NCBI GenBank assembly: GCA_002504495.1
Contig: DATC01000116.1
Coordinates: 492-7,774 of the forward strand
Reading direction: 5' to 3'
Source of the DNA: Methanomassiliicoccaceae archaeon UBA537
GTDB taxonomy: Archaea; Thermoplasmatota; Thermoplasmata; Methanomassiliicoccales; Methanomethylophilaceae
DNA length: 7,283 bases
Below the pieces are notes generated by a model. The model was not told the DNA's origin and ran no database searches. It saw only the letters and a program-made list of their open reading frames with translations. Of the stretch, positions 1-6,363 are shown in pieces. How positions within the stretch are numbered: the stretch's first letter is position 1; every line of letters starts with the position of its first letter. The position numbers were made by a program, and so were the translations under genes.

Positions 1-1
1 T

Positions 2-1426
2 CATGGAATGTCGCTGATGTGGTTGTGCTTCCTCAACCTGTTCGTCGGTCTTATCGTCGCGTTCCTTGTTTTCGGTGCTCCTACCAGAAGAAAAGGGCGC
101 GAACTCGGTGCTGCCACCTATGCCGATCTCCTCGGCAAGGTGTACAAATCCAAGGGAATCCGCGCTTTCACTGCCATACTGATCATAGTCATGATGCCCA
201 TTTATGCAGCCGCTGTTCTCAAAGGAGGCGTCAACTCCCTCGCGACCATAACCGGACTCAACGAATACTACGATCTGATCCTCATCCTTCTCGCGATCAT
301 AGTATCTATCTACGTGGTCTACGGAGGCATAATCGCCGTGATGTACAACGACGCCCTGCAGGCGGCGATTATGTTCATCGGAATGGCAGTGATTCTGATC
401 GTCACATTCGTCTATTTCGGAGGCATATCCGCTGCGAACGAACAACTGGTCAGCCTATGGGATACGAAGTTCTCCTCCTTGGCTTCTGTTCCTGGAACCA
501 AGGACGGCTTCAACGGATGGACATCGTTCTCGACATTCGGATCGCAGGAATGGCTCACCGTCGTGACAACATTCCTCATGGGCGTCGGAATCGGCGCACT
601 CACACAGCCTCAATTGGCGGTCCGTTTCATGTCCGCCAAATCCGATTCTGATCTCAACAAGTCGCTACTGATCGGATCCATATTCATGATCGTAATCGTC
701 GGATCCGCATACACGATTGGACCGCTCAGCAATGTCTATTTCATGGATCAGCACGGAATGGCTTCGTACAGCTACATAACGAGCATAGGGCTCGGTACTG
801 ACTTCATCATCCCTCAGTTCATACTCGAGATCTTCGCCGGATACACTCTGGGCGACTTCTTCGTCTCCCTGTTCCTGCTTTCCCTTGTTTGCGCCGCAAT
901 ATCCACCATCAGCGCACTCCTCCACACCATCGGAGCTGCCGGAGGGTATGACGTCTACACACTCATACGCAACAGGAAGGGATCGTTGCAGGGCGATTCT
1001 CAGAGCATCAACCTTAACAGGGCCTGCATTGTGGCCGTTATGGTACTGATGGTAGTCTATGTCTATCTCATGCCTTCCGATATAATTGCAAAGGCTACGT
1101 CTGTATTCATGGGAATGACCGCATCTGCCCTTCTTCCCGCATACTTCCATGCCATGTACTCTAAGGATCCGAATAGGAAGGCGGCCGTCATAAGCATAGC
1201 CGGAGGCACCTTGATCTATCTGTTCTTCGCCCTGTTCGTCAATGCAGGAACCTGCATTTTCCTTCCTGTATGCGAGTGGATTACAGGTTCCAACGTTCTA
1301 TGGGCCGATTCATGGATTGCATCAACCGATCCGCTCATGTTCGGTCTTCCGATATCCGCGATCCTCATGGCGATATCGATCATCGTCTTCAAGAAGGAAT
1401 CCGCTCCTGCTATGATCTCTTCCTGA
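2..1426 (+). CDS. Sodium:solute symporter (SSS family), 5' end missing
   Basis: This is the C-terminal part (about 474 codons) of a secondary transporter of the SSS family (TC 2.A.21), which couples uptake of a small solute to Na+ across the cytoplasmic membrane. The frame is open at the left edge, so the true start lies outside the window. The first internal ATG is at 8, and the first helix or helices are probably missing. Counting from that ATG, hydrophobic segments lie near residues 4-24, 55-75, 90-110, 115-135, 183-199, 220-240, 265-305, 338-382, 392-412 and 445-461. Family marks are a YGGIIAVMYNDALQA segment (105-119), GALTQPQLAVRF (196-207), and AAISTISALL (296-305). The last matches the helix that supplies small and hydroxyl residues to the conserved Na+ site. 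The substrate cannot be read from sequence; amino acids, organic acids and vitamins are all transported by this family. A hairpin follows 9 nt after the stop. The family call is firm; the substrate is open. Confidence 0.9.
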   Translation, partial: HGMSLMWLCFLNLFVGLIVAFLVFGAPTRRKGRELGAATYADLLGKVYKSKGIRAFTAILIIVMMPIYAAAVLKGGVNSLATITGLNEYYDLILILLAIIVSIYVVYGGIIAVMYNDALQAAIMFIGMAVILIVTFVYFGGISAANEQLVSLWDTKFSSLASVPGTKDGFNGWTSFSTFGSQEWLTVVTTFLMGVGIGALTQPQLAVRFMSAKSDSDLNKSLLIGSIFMIVIVGSAYTIGPLSNVYFMDQHGMASYSYITSIGLGTDFIIPQFILEIFAGYTLGDFFVSLFLLSLVCAAISTISALLHTIGAAGGYDVYTLIRNRKGSLQGDSQSINLNRACIVAVMVLMVVYVYLMPSDIIAKATSVFMGMTASALLPAYFHAMYSKDPNRKAAVISIAGGTLIYLFFALFVNAGTCIFLPVCEWITGSNVLWADSWIASTDPLMFGLPISAILMAISIIVFKKESAPAMISS

Positions 1427-1434
1427 ATCATCTC

Positions 1435-1459
1435 GGTCAGAGTCGCAACCGCTCTGACC
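1435..1459 (+). terminator. Hairpin after the symporter gene, likely terminator
   Basis: A perfect 8-bp inverted repeat (GGTCAGAG at 1435-1442, CTCTGACC at 1452-1459) encloses a 9-nt loop and starts 9 nt after the symporter stop. A/T-rich DNA with short T runs follows directly. The position and the switch to A/T-rich sequence fit a 3' end. Archaeal termination depends more on U tracts than on hairpins, so the structure may instead stabilise the mRNA 3' end. Confidence 0.5.
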
Positions 1460-1695
1460 TATAAACACCTTAAATTTCAAATTATCGAATATGAATAAAA
1501 CGTTTTAATGATTTTTTATTGCATAATAATTTATTCTTAACGTTATAATATGTATCATATCATTCATAATATGTTTAAAAGTTTAATATTGGACAAATAT
1601 AATAATTTATATCTGATTCAAAACATTGCCTATTTTACTTATATCTACTCAATATTATTCAATGGTATTAAATAAATAAAGGAATAATTGAGCAA
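1460..1695 (+). promoter_or_regulatory. A/T-rich promoter block with palindromes and direct repeats
   Basis: This block between the symporter and the HTH gene is far richer in A/T than its neighbours and has no plausible gene. It holds AAAACGTTTT (1497-1506) and TAACGTTA (1538-1545), two palindromes on an AACGTT core with centres 40 bp apart. It also holds ATAATATGT twice (1545-1553, 1566-1574; 21 bp apart), ATAATAATTTAT twice (1523-1534, 1599-1610; 76 bp apart) and TTATATCT twice (1607-1614, 1639-1646). The best TATA-like element for the downstream gene is TATTAAAT at 1666-1673, which predicts a transcription start near 1696. The repeats could be operators, for example for the adjacent HTH protein. 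Some are expected by chance in such low-complexity DNA. Confidence 0.5.
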
Positions 1696-1716
1696 GTGTT
1701 CATACAGGTCGATGGT

Positions 1717-2016
1717 ATGATGGCAGCAAGGAACATGGGAAACAAGGGGCAGCTCGGAGTGAAGATGCTCGAAGAGAAACATATGATTTCGATACTGGTC
1801 TATCTTCAGATGCACGGCCCGAGTCGTAAGATCGATATCTACGAAGGCGTATCTTCGAATCCCAGGATGCCTGACAAGCTCAATGCTCTGGAAACATCAG
1901 GACTGATCATCCAACAGATGGACATGATTACTCGTTCGACCATCGTCACCCTTACAGAGCGTGGCAGCCAGGTCGCCAATATGCTCATCTCCATCGACGG
2001 TTGCATCAAATCATAA
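1717..2016 (+). CDS. Small winged-helix DNA-binding protein
   Basis: This encodes a 99-residue protein that I read as a single winged helix-turn-helix domain, probably a transcription regulator. Residues 17-33 (KMLEEKHMISILVYLQM) form the first helix. Residues 37-63 hold the HTH, with the likely recognition helix around 51-61 (MPDKLNALETS) followed by GLI. Residues 64-80 look like the two-strand wing, and 80-95 (TERGSQVANMLISIDG) the last helix. This layout resembles small archaeal MarR/ArsR-like or PadR-like regulators. No ligand- or metal-binding cysteine pair is visible. The start is uncertain. ATG 1717 has an AGGT element 7 nt upstream and was preferred. ATG 1720 is adjacent, and an in-frame GTG at 1696 would give 106 residues from a nearly leaderless mRNA. 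The gene stands alone between an A/T-rich promoter block and a stem-loop tract, so autoregulation is a reasonable inference. Its target is unknown. Confidence 0.8.
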   Translation: MMAARNMGNKGQLGVKMLEEKHMISILVYLQMHGPSRKIDIYEGVSSNPRMPDKLNALETSGLIIQQMDMITRSTIVTLTERGSQVANMLISIDGCIKS

Positions 2017-2020
2017 GCAG

Positions 2021-2047
2021 GCGAACTGCAGATAAGCAGTAGTTCGC
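2021..2047 (+). other. Stem-loop 1 of an intergenic structured tract
   Basis: GCGAACT (2021-2027) and AGTTCGC (2041-2047) form a perfect 7-bp stem starting 4 nt after the HTH stop codon. The 13-nt loop carries ACTGC/GCAGT complementarity that allows an alternative register. It could be a terminator, an mRNA 3'-end stabiliser or the first arm of a non-coding RNA. Confidence 0.5.
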
Positions 2048-2050
2048 TCT

Positions 2051-2109
2051 GGGCTGAAACGGCCCTAGGATTCGTCTTCGCGAAAAACCACATCCGCCCG
2101 TTTCAGCCT
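2051..2109 (+). other. Stem-loop 2 of an intergenic structured tract, 11-bp stem
   Basis: GGCTGAAACGG (2052-2062) and CCGTTTCAGCC (2098-2108) are perfect inverted repeats of 11 bp. A G-T pair at 2051/2109 extends the stem by one. The 35-nt loop contains TTCG/CGAA (2071-2074/2081-2084), which can form a small internal hairpin, and an A5 run. The sequence TTATTCTTGATT follows, moderately T-rich as in archaeal terminators. An exact 11-bp repeat at this spacing is unlikely to be chance. I recognise no known RNA family. Confidence 0.55.
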
Positions 2110-2115
2110 TATTCT

Positions 2116-2134
2116 TGATTATCGCAAGTAATCA
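2116..2134 (+). other. Stem-loop 3 of an intergenic structured tract
   Basis: TGATTA (2116-2121) and TAATCA (2129-2134) form a 6-bp stem with a 7-nt loop, 6 nt after stem-loop 2. It is A/T-rich and weak alone; its interest lies in being third in a row. From 2135 to about 2195 I see no further feature. Confidence 0.35.
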
Positions 2135-2198
2135 CGCGCCCTTTCCACCGACATCGGCATCTCGCACACAAATGATGATTCGCGATGAAAGGCGTGCA

Positions 2199-2204
2199 TT
2201 TAAG
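2199..2204 (+). promoter_or_regulatory. Weak TATA-like box for the ABC-ZnR-RFC-TYW1 operon
   Basis: TTTAAG lies in otherwise balanced DNA, with a purine-rich GAAAGG about 7 nt upstream that could serve as a BRE-like element. Archaeal spacing predicts a start near 2227 and a leader of about 80 nt that would include the hairpin at 2256-2287. The match is poor and the site is a guess from position. Confidence 0.25.
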
Positions 2205-2255
2205 CGGTTATCCGGCCTCGGCCTGCTACGACCAGTGAATCGCATCGAACAAAGA

Positions 2256-2287
2256 TAGATGGCGAGCGTTGAATCCTCGTCCATCTA
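2256..2287 (+). promoter_or_regulatory. Leader hairpin upstream of the ABC ATPase gene
   Basis: TAGATGG (2256-2262) pairs perfectly with CCATCTA (2281-2287). After one bulged T (2280), CGAG (2263-2266) pairs with CTCG (2276-2279), leaving a 9-nt loop. The 11 base pairs end 9 nt before the AGGA ribosome binding site (2297-2300) of the start at 2308. It may act on translation or mRNA stability of the operon. Its shape, a 7-bp stem stacked on a 4-bp stem with a TTGAATC loop, resembles a tRNA acceptor/T-arm minihelix. No tRNA gene is present. Confidence 0.45.
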
Positions 2288-2307
2288 AGGTTAAGTAGGA
2301 TACCAGT

Positions 2308-3123
2308 ATGGCTCCTTTCATGGGAAAGGCGCTGGAGCTGAGGAACGTCTCGATCGTGAGAGACGGAAAGAAGATCCTCGAAGATGTCGATTTGGACATA
2401 TATGAAGGCGAGAACGTCGCGGTCATAGGACCGAACGGTTCCGGCAAGACGACTCTGATCAAGCTTCTGAGAGGAGACATCCGCCCCTACTACGATGAGA
2501 CCGACCCGGCGACATTCCGTATATTCGGCATGGACCGCTGGGTCCTGTCCGAAGTGAGAAGCAGGATGGGAGTGGTCTCGATGGACCTTCAGGACAAGTT
2601 CCGCTCCGATACCACAGTAGCAGAGGTCATCTGCTCCGGATTCTTCAATAGCCTCGATGTATTCAGATGCCATGAGCTAACCTCCGACATGATATCCGCT
2701 GCAAAGGATGCGGCATTGATGATGGGGATCGACGACATCTTCGACAGACCGATCGAAAACCTATCTCTGGGCGAGATGAGGAGGACCCTTATCGCCAGAG
2801 CACTGGTTACCCGCCCGAAGCTTCTTGTCCTTGACGAGCCGATGACCGGGCTCGACATAGTGATGAAGAGCAAGTTCAGGGCCATGTTCGATATCCTCAT
2901 AGAATCAGGCGTAAGCGTCGTGATGATAACCCATGAGCTCACGGATATTCCAATATCGGTGAAACGCATCATAATGGTCAAGGACGGGCACGTCTACGCC
3001 GATGGCCCCAAAGAGGAGCTTCTGTCAGATTCCAAGATCTCCGAGCTGTTCGGAGAGAGTATATCCGTGGAATGCACTGACGGGATCTACCGGATGCATC
3101 TGGTTGGAGACGTTGCGGAATGA
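2308..3123 (+). CDS. ABC-type ATPase, ModF/PhrA-like (COG1119 type)
   Basis: This is a 271-residue single-domain ABC ATPase with all nucleotide-binding motifs. These are Walker A GPNGSGKT (41-48), Q-loop Q95, signature LSLGE (152-156), Walker B LLVLDEP (172-178), D-loop TGLD (180-183) and switch histidine H209. The stretch after H209 (HELTDIP, then VKRIIMVKDG and ADGPKEELL) recalls the YlmA/ModF/PhrA ATPases, often labelled as molybdate transport or photorepair proteins without proof. It should hydrolyse ATP in the cytoplasm. No partner permease lies in the window; the only membrane protein nearby is the next gene, which it overlaps by 4 nt (ATGA). The start at 2308 has AGGA 7 nt upstream; ATG 2320 lacks a ribosome binding site. 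It is probably the first gene of a four-gene operon. ABC ATPase is certain; the role is unknown. Confidence 0.92.
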   Translation: MAPFMGKALELRNVSIVRDGKKILEDVDLDIYEGENVAVIGPNGSGKTTLIKLLRGDIRPYYDETDPATFRIFGMDRWVLSEVRSRMGVVSMDLQDKFRSDTTVAEVICSGFFNSLDVFRCHELTSDMISAAKDAALMMGIDDIFDRPIENLSLGEMRRTLIARALVTRPKLLVLDEPMTGLDIVMKSKFRAMFDILIESGVSVVMITHELTDIPISVKRIIMVKDGHVYADGPKEELLSDSKISELFGESISVECTDGIYRMHLVGDVAE

Positions 3124-3602
3124 GGCATCAGTGCAGCGAATGCGGGAACGAGATCCCTGAATCCATGGACTTCTGTCCGCATTGCGGATGTTTGAAGAGC
3201 AAATCGATTCCCATCGATGAATCGGGAGTCACGGTTGCTATCTGTCCCGATTGCGGCCATGAGATATCCCCCAGCGATTCGTTCTGCGGCAATTGCGGCG
3301 CCGATCTGTCGCATTGCCATGCTCCTCAGCCGATTCGCTACCCTGTGATGAGAAAGCATGCGGTTCTCGCGATCGTTCTGGCGACCATTCCGGGATTCTT
3401 CAACATTTACGGGCTCGGCCACTTTGTTCTGGGAAAATGGTCGCGCGGATGCATGTTCCTAGTCATGAGCGCGGTGATGTGGTACATCAACGGATGGCAG
3501 CTCGCCAGTTCGAATTACTTCATCCTGCTGCTCAATCTGCTGCTGTTCTTCTTCCAGATTTCGGATATAATGCGGCTTGCCTACTCTCCGGAGGACAAGT
3601 GA
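3120..3602 (+). CDS. Double zinc-ribbon membrane protein
   Basis: This is a 160-residue protein of two halves. The N-terminal half has two CxxC...CxxC zinc ribbons: C5/C8 with C19/C22, and C42/C45 with C56/C59. Each has the CxxCG(N/H)EI and (F)CxxCG pattern of zinc-ribbon domains. The C-terminal half is hydrophobic, with likely membrane helices near 80-98, 111-127 and 131-147. The segment around GFFNIYGLGHFVLGKWSRG (92-110) recalls the turn of TM2-type domains. The ribbons probably sit in the cytoplasm and could bind protein or nucleic acid, but this is inference. The start overlaps the ABC ATPase stop by 4 nt, with GGAG at 3106-3109 as ribosome binding site. Its stop overlaps the RFC-L start by 1 nt. 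Tight coupling to the ABC ATPase suggests a possible partner, though three helices are few for a permease. Specific function unknown. Confidence 0.85.
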   Translation: MRHQCSECGNEIPESMDFCPHCGCLKSKSIPIDESGVTVAICPDCGHEISPSDSFCGNCGADLSHCHAPQPIRYPVMRKHAVLAIVLATIPGFFNIYGLGHFVLGKWSRGCMFLVMSAVMWYINGWQLASSNYFILLLNLLLFFFQISDIMRLAYSPEDK

Positions 3603-5062
3603 TGGACTGGACGGAGAAGTACAGGCCGCAGAATCTCGATTCGGTAATAGGGAACCCGTCTGCTGTCAACAGCCTTCGCGCATGGGCGAGATCCTGGAAC
3701 GAAGGGATCCCTGAGATCAAAGCCGTAGTTCTGATGGGACCTCCAGGCGTGGGGAAGACCACTTCCGCCGAGGCCCTTGCAAGAGAGATGGGATGGGGCA
3801 TCGTCGAGATGAATGCATCCGACCAGAGGAAGGGTTCCGCCATAGAGGATATCGCCATTCGCGGCTCTCTGTCCGATACGTTCTGCTCAGACGGCTCATT
3901 CCTCAGATCCGGAACCGGTGGGAGGAAGCTCATCGTCCTGGACGAGGCGGACAACTTCTTCGGCAACAACGACCGTGGAGCGATTCCTGCAGTGAATGAG
4001 CTTATCGCCAAATCGAGGCAACCGGTGATCCTCATAGTCAACGACTTCTACGCTTTGAGCCGCAAGAGCTCCGCCATAAAGACCAAGACACTCCAGATCC
4101 AATACAAGCGCCCTTCTGCCTCCTCGATCGCCAAGGCCCTGTACAAGATTGCCGAATCCGAGGGTGTCGTGGTCGATCCCGATGCCATGCAGTCCATCGC
4201 GGAGAACGCTTCAGGCGATATGAGGGCAGCCGTACGCAATCTGGAATCCATCGCCATCGGAAACGGGATCATATCCAAAGACATGTCCGATCAGCTCTCC
4301 AGACGCGATTCCAGAACGGACCTCTTCGGAATGCTGACTGCCGTTTATCGCAGCCGCGATCCGTACAAGGCTCGTAAGGCCGTATCGGAGGTCGATGAAG
4401 AGCCCAAGGTGAAGATGATGTGGATCGATGAGAACCTTCCGACGGAGCTCGTGGATCCGGGAGATATGGTTCGGGGATTCGACAAGCTATCGAGATCGGC
4501 GATCTTCCTCGGCCGTACGACGCGCCGCCAATACTTCGGATTCTGGTCCTATGCATCCGACTACATGTCCTATGCTCTCGCTGCTTCCAAGATGTCCGAT
4601 TCCGGAGGACATGCAAGACTGAACTTCCCGGGTTATCTGAGCAAGATGTCGCGCAGCAGAGGAATCCGCACCGTCAAAGGTTCCATAGAAGCAAAGCTGT
4701 CGGCCTGTCTCCATTGCACCCCGTCGCGTATCGAATCGGACGTGCTCCCCTATCTGATCTCCATATCGGAGGTGGATCATTCCGCACTCGCGGCCATCGC
4801 CGCCGATGCATACCTCGATGAAACGGAGATAGCGTTCCTCTGCGGAAAGAAGCCCGATTCCAAGATAGTGAAATCGATTATGGAATCTGCTGAATCGATA
4901 ATCAGCAGGAAAGCCGAGTCGATCCGTTCGAACACCGTCCGTGAGGCACCTCGCATAGAGCCTCCGATCCCCGTTGCGACACAGAAACCCCCTGTTCAGG
5001 AGGAGAAGCCGTTCCGGCCGCTTCCCAGCTCCCAACGCAGCCTCTTCGATTTCCGACGATAA
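3602..5062 (+). CDS. rfcL: Replication factor C large subunit
   Basis: This is the large subunit of the archaeal clamp loader, which with RFC small subunits opens and loads PCNA on primed DNA using ATP. The 486-residue protein begins MDWTEKYRP, the typical RFC start. It has Walker A GPPGVGKT (46-53), Walker B IVLDEAD (111-117), sensor-1 region IVND (145-148) and sensor-2 GDMRAAVRNLE (205-215), followed by a helical C-terminal region. It ends with QRSLFDF (478-484), which fits the PCNA-interacting (PIP) box found at the end of archaeal RFC-L. The start at 3602 shares one base with the upstream stop and has GGAGG 7 nt upstream (3590-3594). The frame is open further back to 3293, but that part overlaps the zinc-ribbon gene and is not RFC-like. 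No rfcS lies in the window. TYW1 follows after 1 nt. No defect is seen. Confidence 0.96.
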   Translation: MDWTEKYRPQNLDSVIGNPSAVNSLRAWARSWNEGIPEIKAVVLMGPPGVGKTTSAEALAREMGWGIVEMNASDQRKGSAIEDIAIRGSLSDTFCSDGSFLRSGTGGRKLIVLDEADNFFGNNDRGAIPAVNELIAKSRQPVILIVNDFYALSRKSSAIKTKTLQIQYKRPSASSIAKALYKIAESEGVVVDPDAMQSIAENASGDMRAAVRNLESIAIGNGIISKDMSDQLSRRDSRTDLFGMLTAVYRSRDPYKARKAVSEVDEEPKVKMMWIDENLPTELVDPGDMVRGFDKLSRSAIFLGRTTRRQYFGFWSYASDYMSYALAASKMSDSGGHARLNFPGYLSKMSRSRGIRTVKGSIEAKLSACLHCTPSRIESDVLPYLISISEVDHSALAAIAADAYLDETEIAFLCGKKPDSKIVKSIMESAESIISRKAESIRSNTVREAPRIEPPIPVATQKPPVQEEKPFRPLPSSQRSLFDFRR

Positions 5063-5063
5063 C

Positions 5064-6011
5064 ATGGAACAAGCATATCATGATCTGCTGATCAAACAGC
5101 AATACCGCCTCTACAAGGACCATTCGGCTGTGAAGCTCTGCCATTGGATGAAGGAGAGCATGATCCGCGGAAGACACTGCTACAAGCAGGACTTCTACGG
5201 AATCCAGTCCCACAGATGCCTCCAGATGACCCCTGCGATCAACGAATGCAGTCACAGGTGCTCGTTCTGTTGGAGAGTGCAGGAGCACGATTTCGAGATC
5301 AAGGATTGGGCCGAACCGAAGGAGATGCTGGATGCCCTCATAGAGCATCAGAGGAAGCTGGTCTCGGGTTTCAAAGGGGATTCCCGCTGCGACCCGAGGA
5401 TGTTCGAGGAGGCCCGCAACCCGAATCAGGTCGCGATATCGCTTGCAGGTGAACCTATAACCTATCCATATCTTTCCGAATTCATCAGGGAATGCCGCTC
5501 GAGAGGCATGTCGACCTTCATGGTCACCAATGGAACTTATCCGGAGCGGCTCGAGGGATTGGATGCCCTTCCCACGATGCTCTACGTCACCGTCGCCGCA
5601 CCGAATCCGGAGATCTATCGGAGGGTCTGCAGACCCAAGATATCCGATGGATGGGAGAAGCTCATGCGCACTCTTGACCTACTCCCCTCCCTGGATACTC
5701 GCACCGTTATCCGCCACACCCTTGTGAAGAACGAGAACATGGGATGGATCGACGACTATGCTTCATTGGATCGCAGAGCCGATCCGTTCCTGGTGGAGCC
5801 GAAGGGATACGTATTCGTCGGAGGCTCGCGCAACAGGCTGACCATAGATTGCATGCCCTCATTCGCCGAGATCAAGGACTTCTCGAGACTTCTGGGTGAG
5901 CGCATCGGCATGGAGATCGTAAATGAACGGGAGGACTCACGCGTCGTTCTTCTGGGCCCTCACGGTGTCGACACGAAGGTTTCTTCCCCGGACGGACACC
6001 GATTCGTCTGA
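5064..6011 (+). CDS. taw1: S-adenosyl-L-methionine-dependent tRNA 4-demethylwyosine synthase (TYW1/Taw1)
   Basis: This is a radical SAM enzyme that joins a two-carbon unit from pyruvate to N1-methylguanosine 37 of tRNA-Phe, making the tricyclic 4-demethylwyosine core. The protein has 315 residues. The radical SAM cluster motif is C62-x3-C66-x2-C69 followed by WR, typical of TYW1. C26, C39 and C52 match the three cysteines known in archaeal TYW1 to hold the second [4Fe-4S] cluster. K41 sits where a conserved Schiff-base lysine has been described. A GEP motif (129-131), VTNGTYPE (154-161), GGSRNRL (253-259) and MPS (264-266) complete the family pattern. The cysteine numbering supports the ATG at 5064; the frame is open back to 4974 inside rfcL, but without family sequence. 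The gene starts 1 nt after the rfcL stop and lacks a clear ribosome binding site, so translation is probably coupled. The Trm5 and Taw2 partner enzymes are not in the window. Confidence 0.95.
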   Translation: MEQAYHDLLIKQQYRLYKDHSAVKLCHWMKESMIRGRHCYKQDFYGIQSHRCLQMTPAINECSHRCSFCWRVQEHDFEIKDWAEPKEMLDALIEHQRKLVSGFKGDSRCDPRMFEEARNPNQVAISLAGEPITYPYLSEFIRECRSRGMSTFMVTNGTYPERLEGLDALPTMLYVTVAAPNPEIYRRVCRPKISDGWEKLMRTLDLLPSLDTRTVIRHTLVKNENMGWIDDYASLDRRADPFLVEPKGYVFVGGSRNRLTIDCMPSFAEIKDFSRLLGERIGMEIVNEREDSRVVLLGPHGVDTKVSSPDGHRFV

Positions 6012-6044
6012 ATAACGGTTGCAAGAAGAAAGCTAAACGGTTTC

Positions 6045-6064
6045 GCCGAGGGAGGGCCCCCGGC
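6045..6064. terminator. G+C-rich hairpin between convergent genes
   Basis: In the 69-nt gap between the convergent taw1 and DUF1294 genes, GCCG (6045-6048) pairs with CGGC (6061-6064) and GGG (6050-6052) with CCC (6057-6059), with one A/C mismatch and a 4-nt loop. A second register uses CCCGG near 6059-6063 with CCGGG near 6073-6077. It could serve both transcripts as a 3' end, but no good T tract follows on either strand. Confidence 0.35.
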
Positions 6065-6080
6065 ATGTGTTCCCGGGTGC

Positions 6081-6359
6081 TCAGATGTAGCCCTTGCCGA
6101 ACAGATAGGCTATGAGAGCTATATGGAGCACCAGGAACAGATAGACCAGCTTGAACTTGGGTTTGGAGGTCTTGTGATGAGCGAGCTTCATCCCGATGGT
6201 TCCGCCCCATGGCCCGAAGAGCGATGCTATGATGAGCGTCCTCTCAGGCGTGCGCCATTTGGAAGCCCTTGCCTTGTGCTTGTCCCAGACGAACATGGCG
6301 AAAACGATGACGTTGATCGCTATGTAGACGAGAAGGACAAGCTGATTCGAAATATACAT
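6081..6359 (-). CDS. DUF1294 family small membrane protein
   Basis: This 92-residue protein fits the DUF1294 family. It has an N-terminal helix (about 6-24) followed by WDKHKA (25-30), WRTPERTL (35-42), a glycine-rich stretch GPWGGTIGM (49-57), the HHKTSKPKF signature (61-69) and a last helix (71-88). The length is normal for the single-domain form. Such proteins sit in the cytoplasmic membrane, in bacteria sometimes fused to a cold-shock or zinc-ribbon domain; no biochemical role is established. It begins 4 nt after the flavodoxin stop, and AGGA in the last flavodoxin codons can serve as its ribosome binding site, so the two are probably co-transcribed and may work together. Family call strong, function unknown. 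Confidence 0.88.
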   Translation of the reverse strand: MYISNQLVLLVYIAINVIVFAMFVWDKHKARASKWRTPERTLIIASLFGPWGGTIGMKLAHHKTSKPKFKLVYLFLVLHIALIAYLFGKGYI

Positions 6360-6363
6360 CGAA

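Noticed and set aside
1460..1695. Replication origin in the A/T-rich block
   Set aside because: No origin recognition box-like repeats with a G run and no cdc6/orc1 gene nearby; an A/T-rich promoter explains it better.
2172..2204. Possible C/D box guide RNA: ATGATGA at 2172-2178 matches a C box
   Set aside because: No CTGA D box or D' box follows at a suitable distance and no terminal stem closes it.
3293..3601. N-terminal extension of the RFC-L frame by 103 codons
   Set aside because: It overlaps the zinc-ribbon gene in another frame, has no RFC-like sequence, and the MDWTEKYRP start at 3602 is the family norm with a strong ribosome binding site.
4487..5065. Long open frame on the minus strand inside rfcL
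   Set aside because: It is antisense to a well-conserved gene, has an implausible Arg- and Ser-rich composition and no family pattern. The same holds for other antisense frames at 665-1150, 2200-2673 and 3532-4041.
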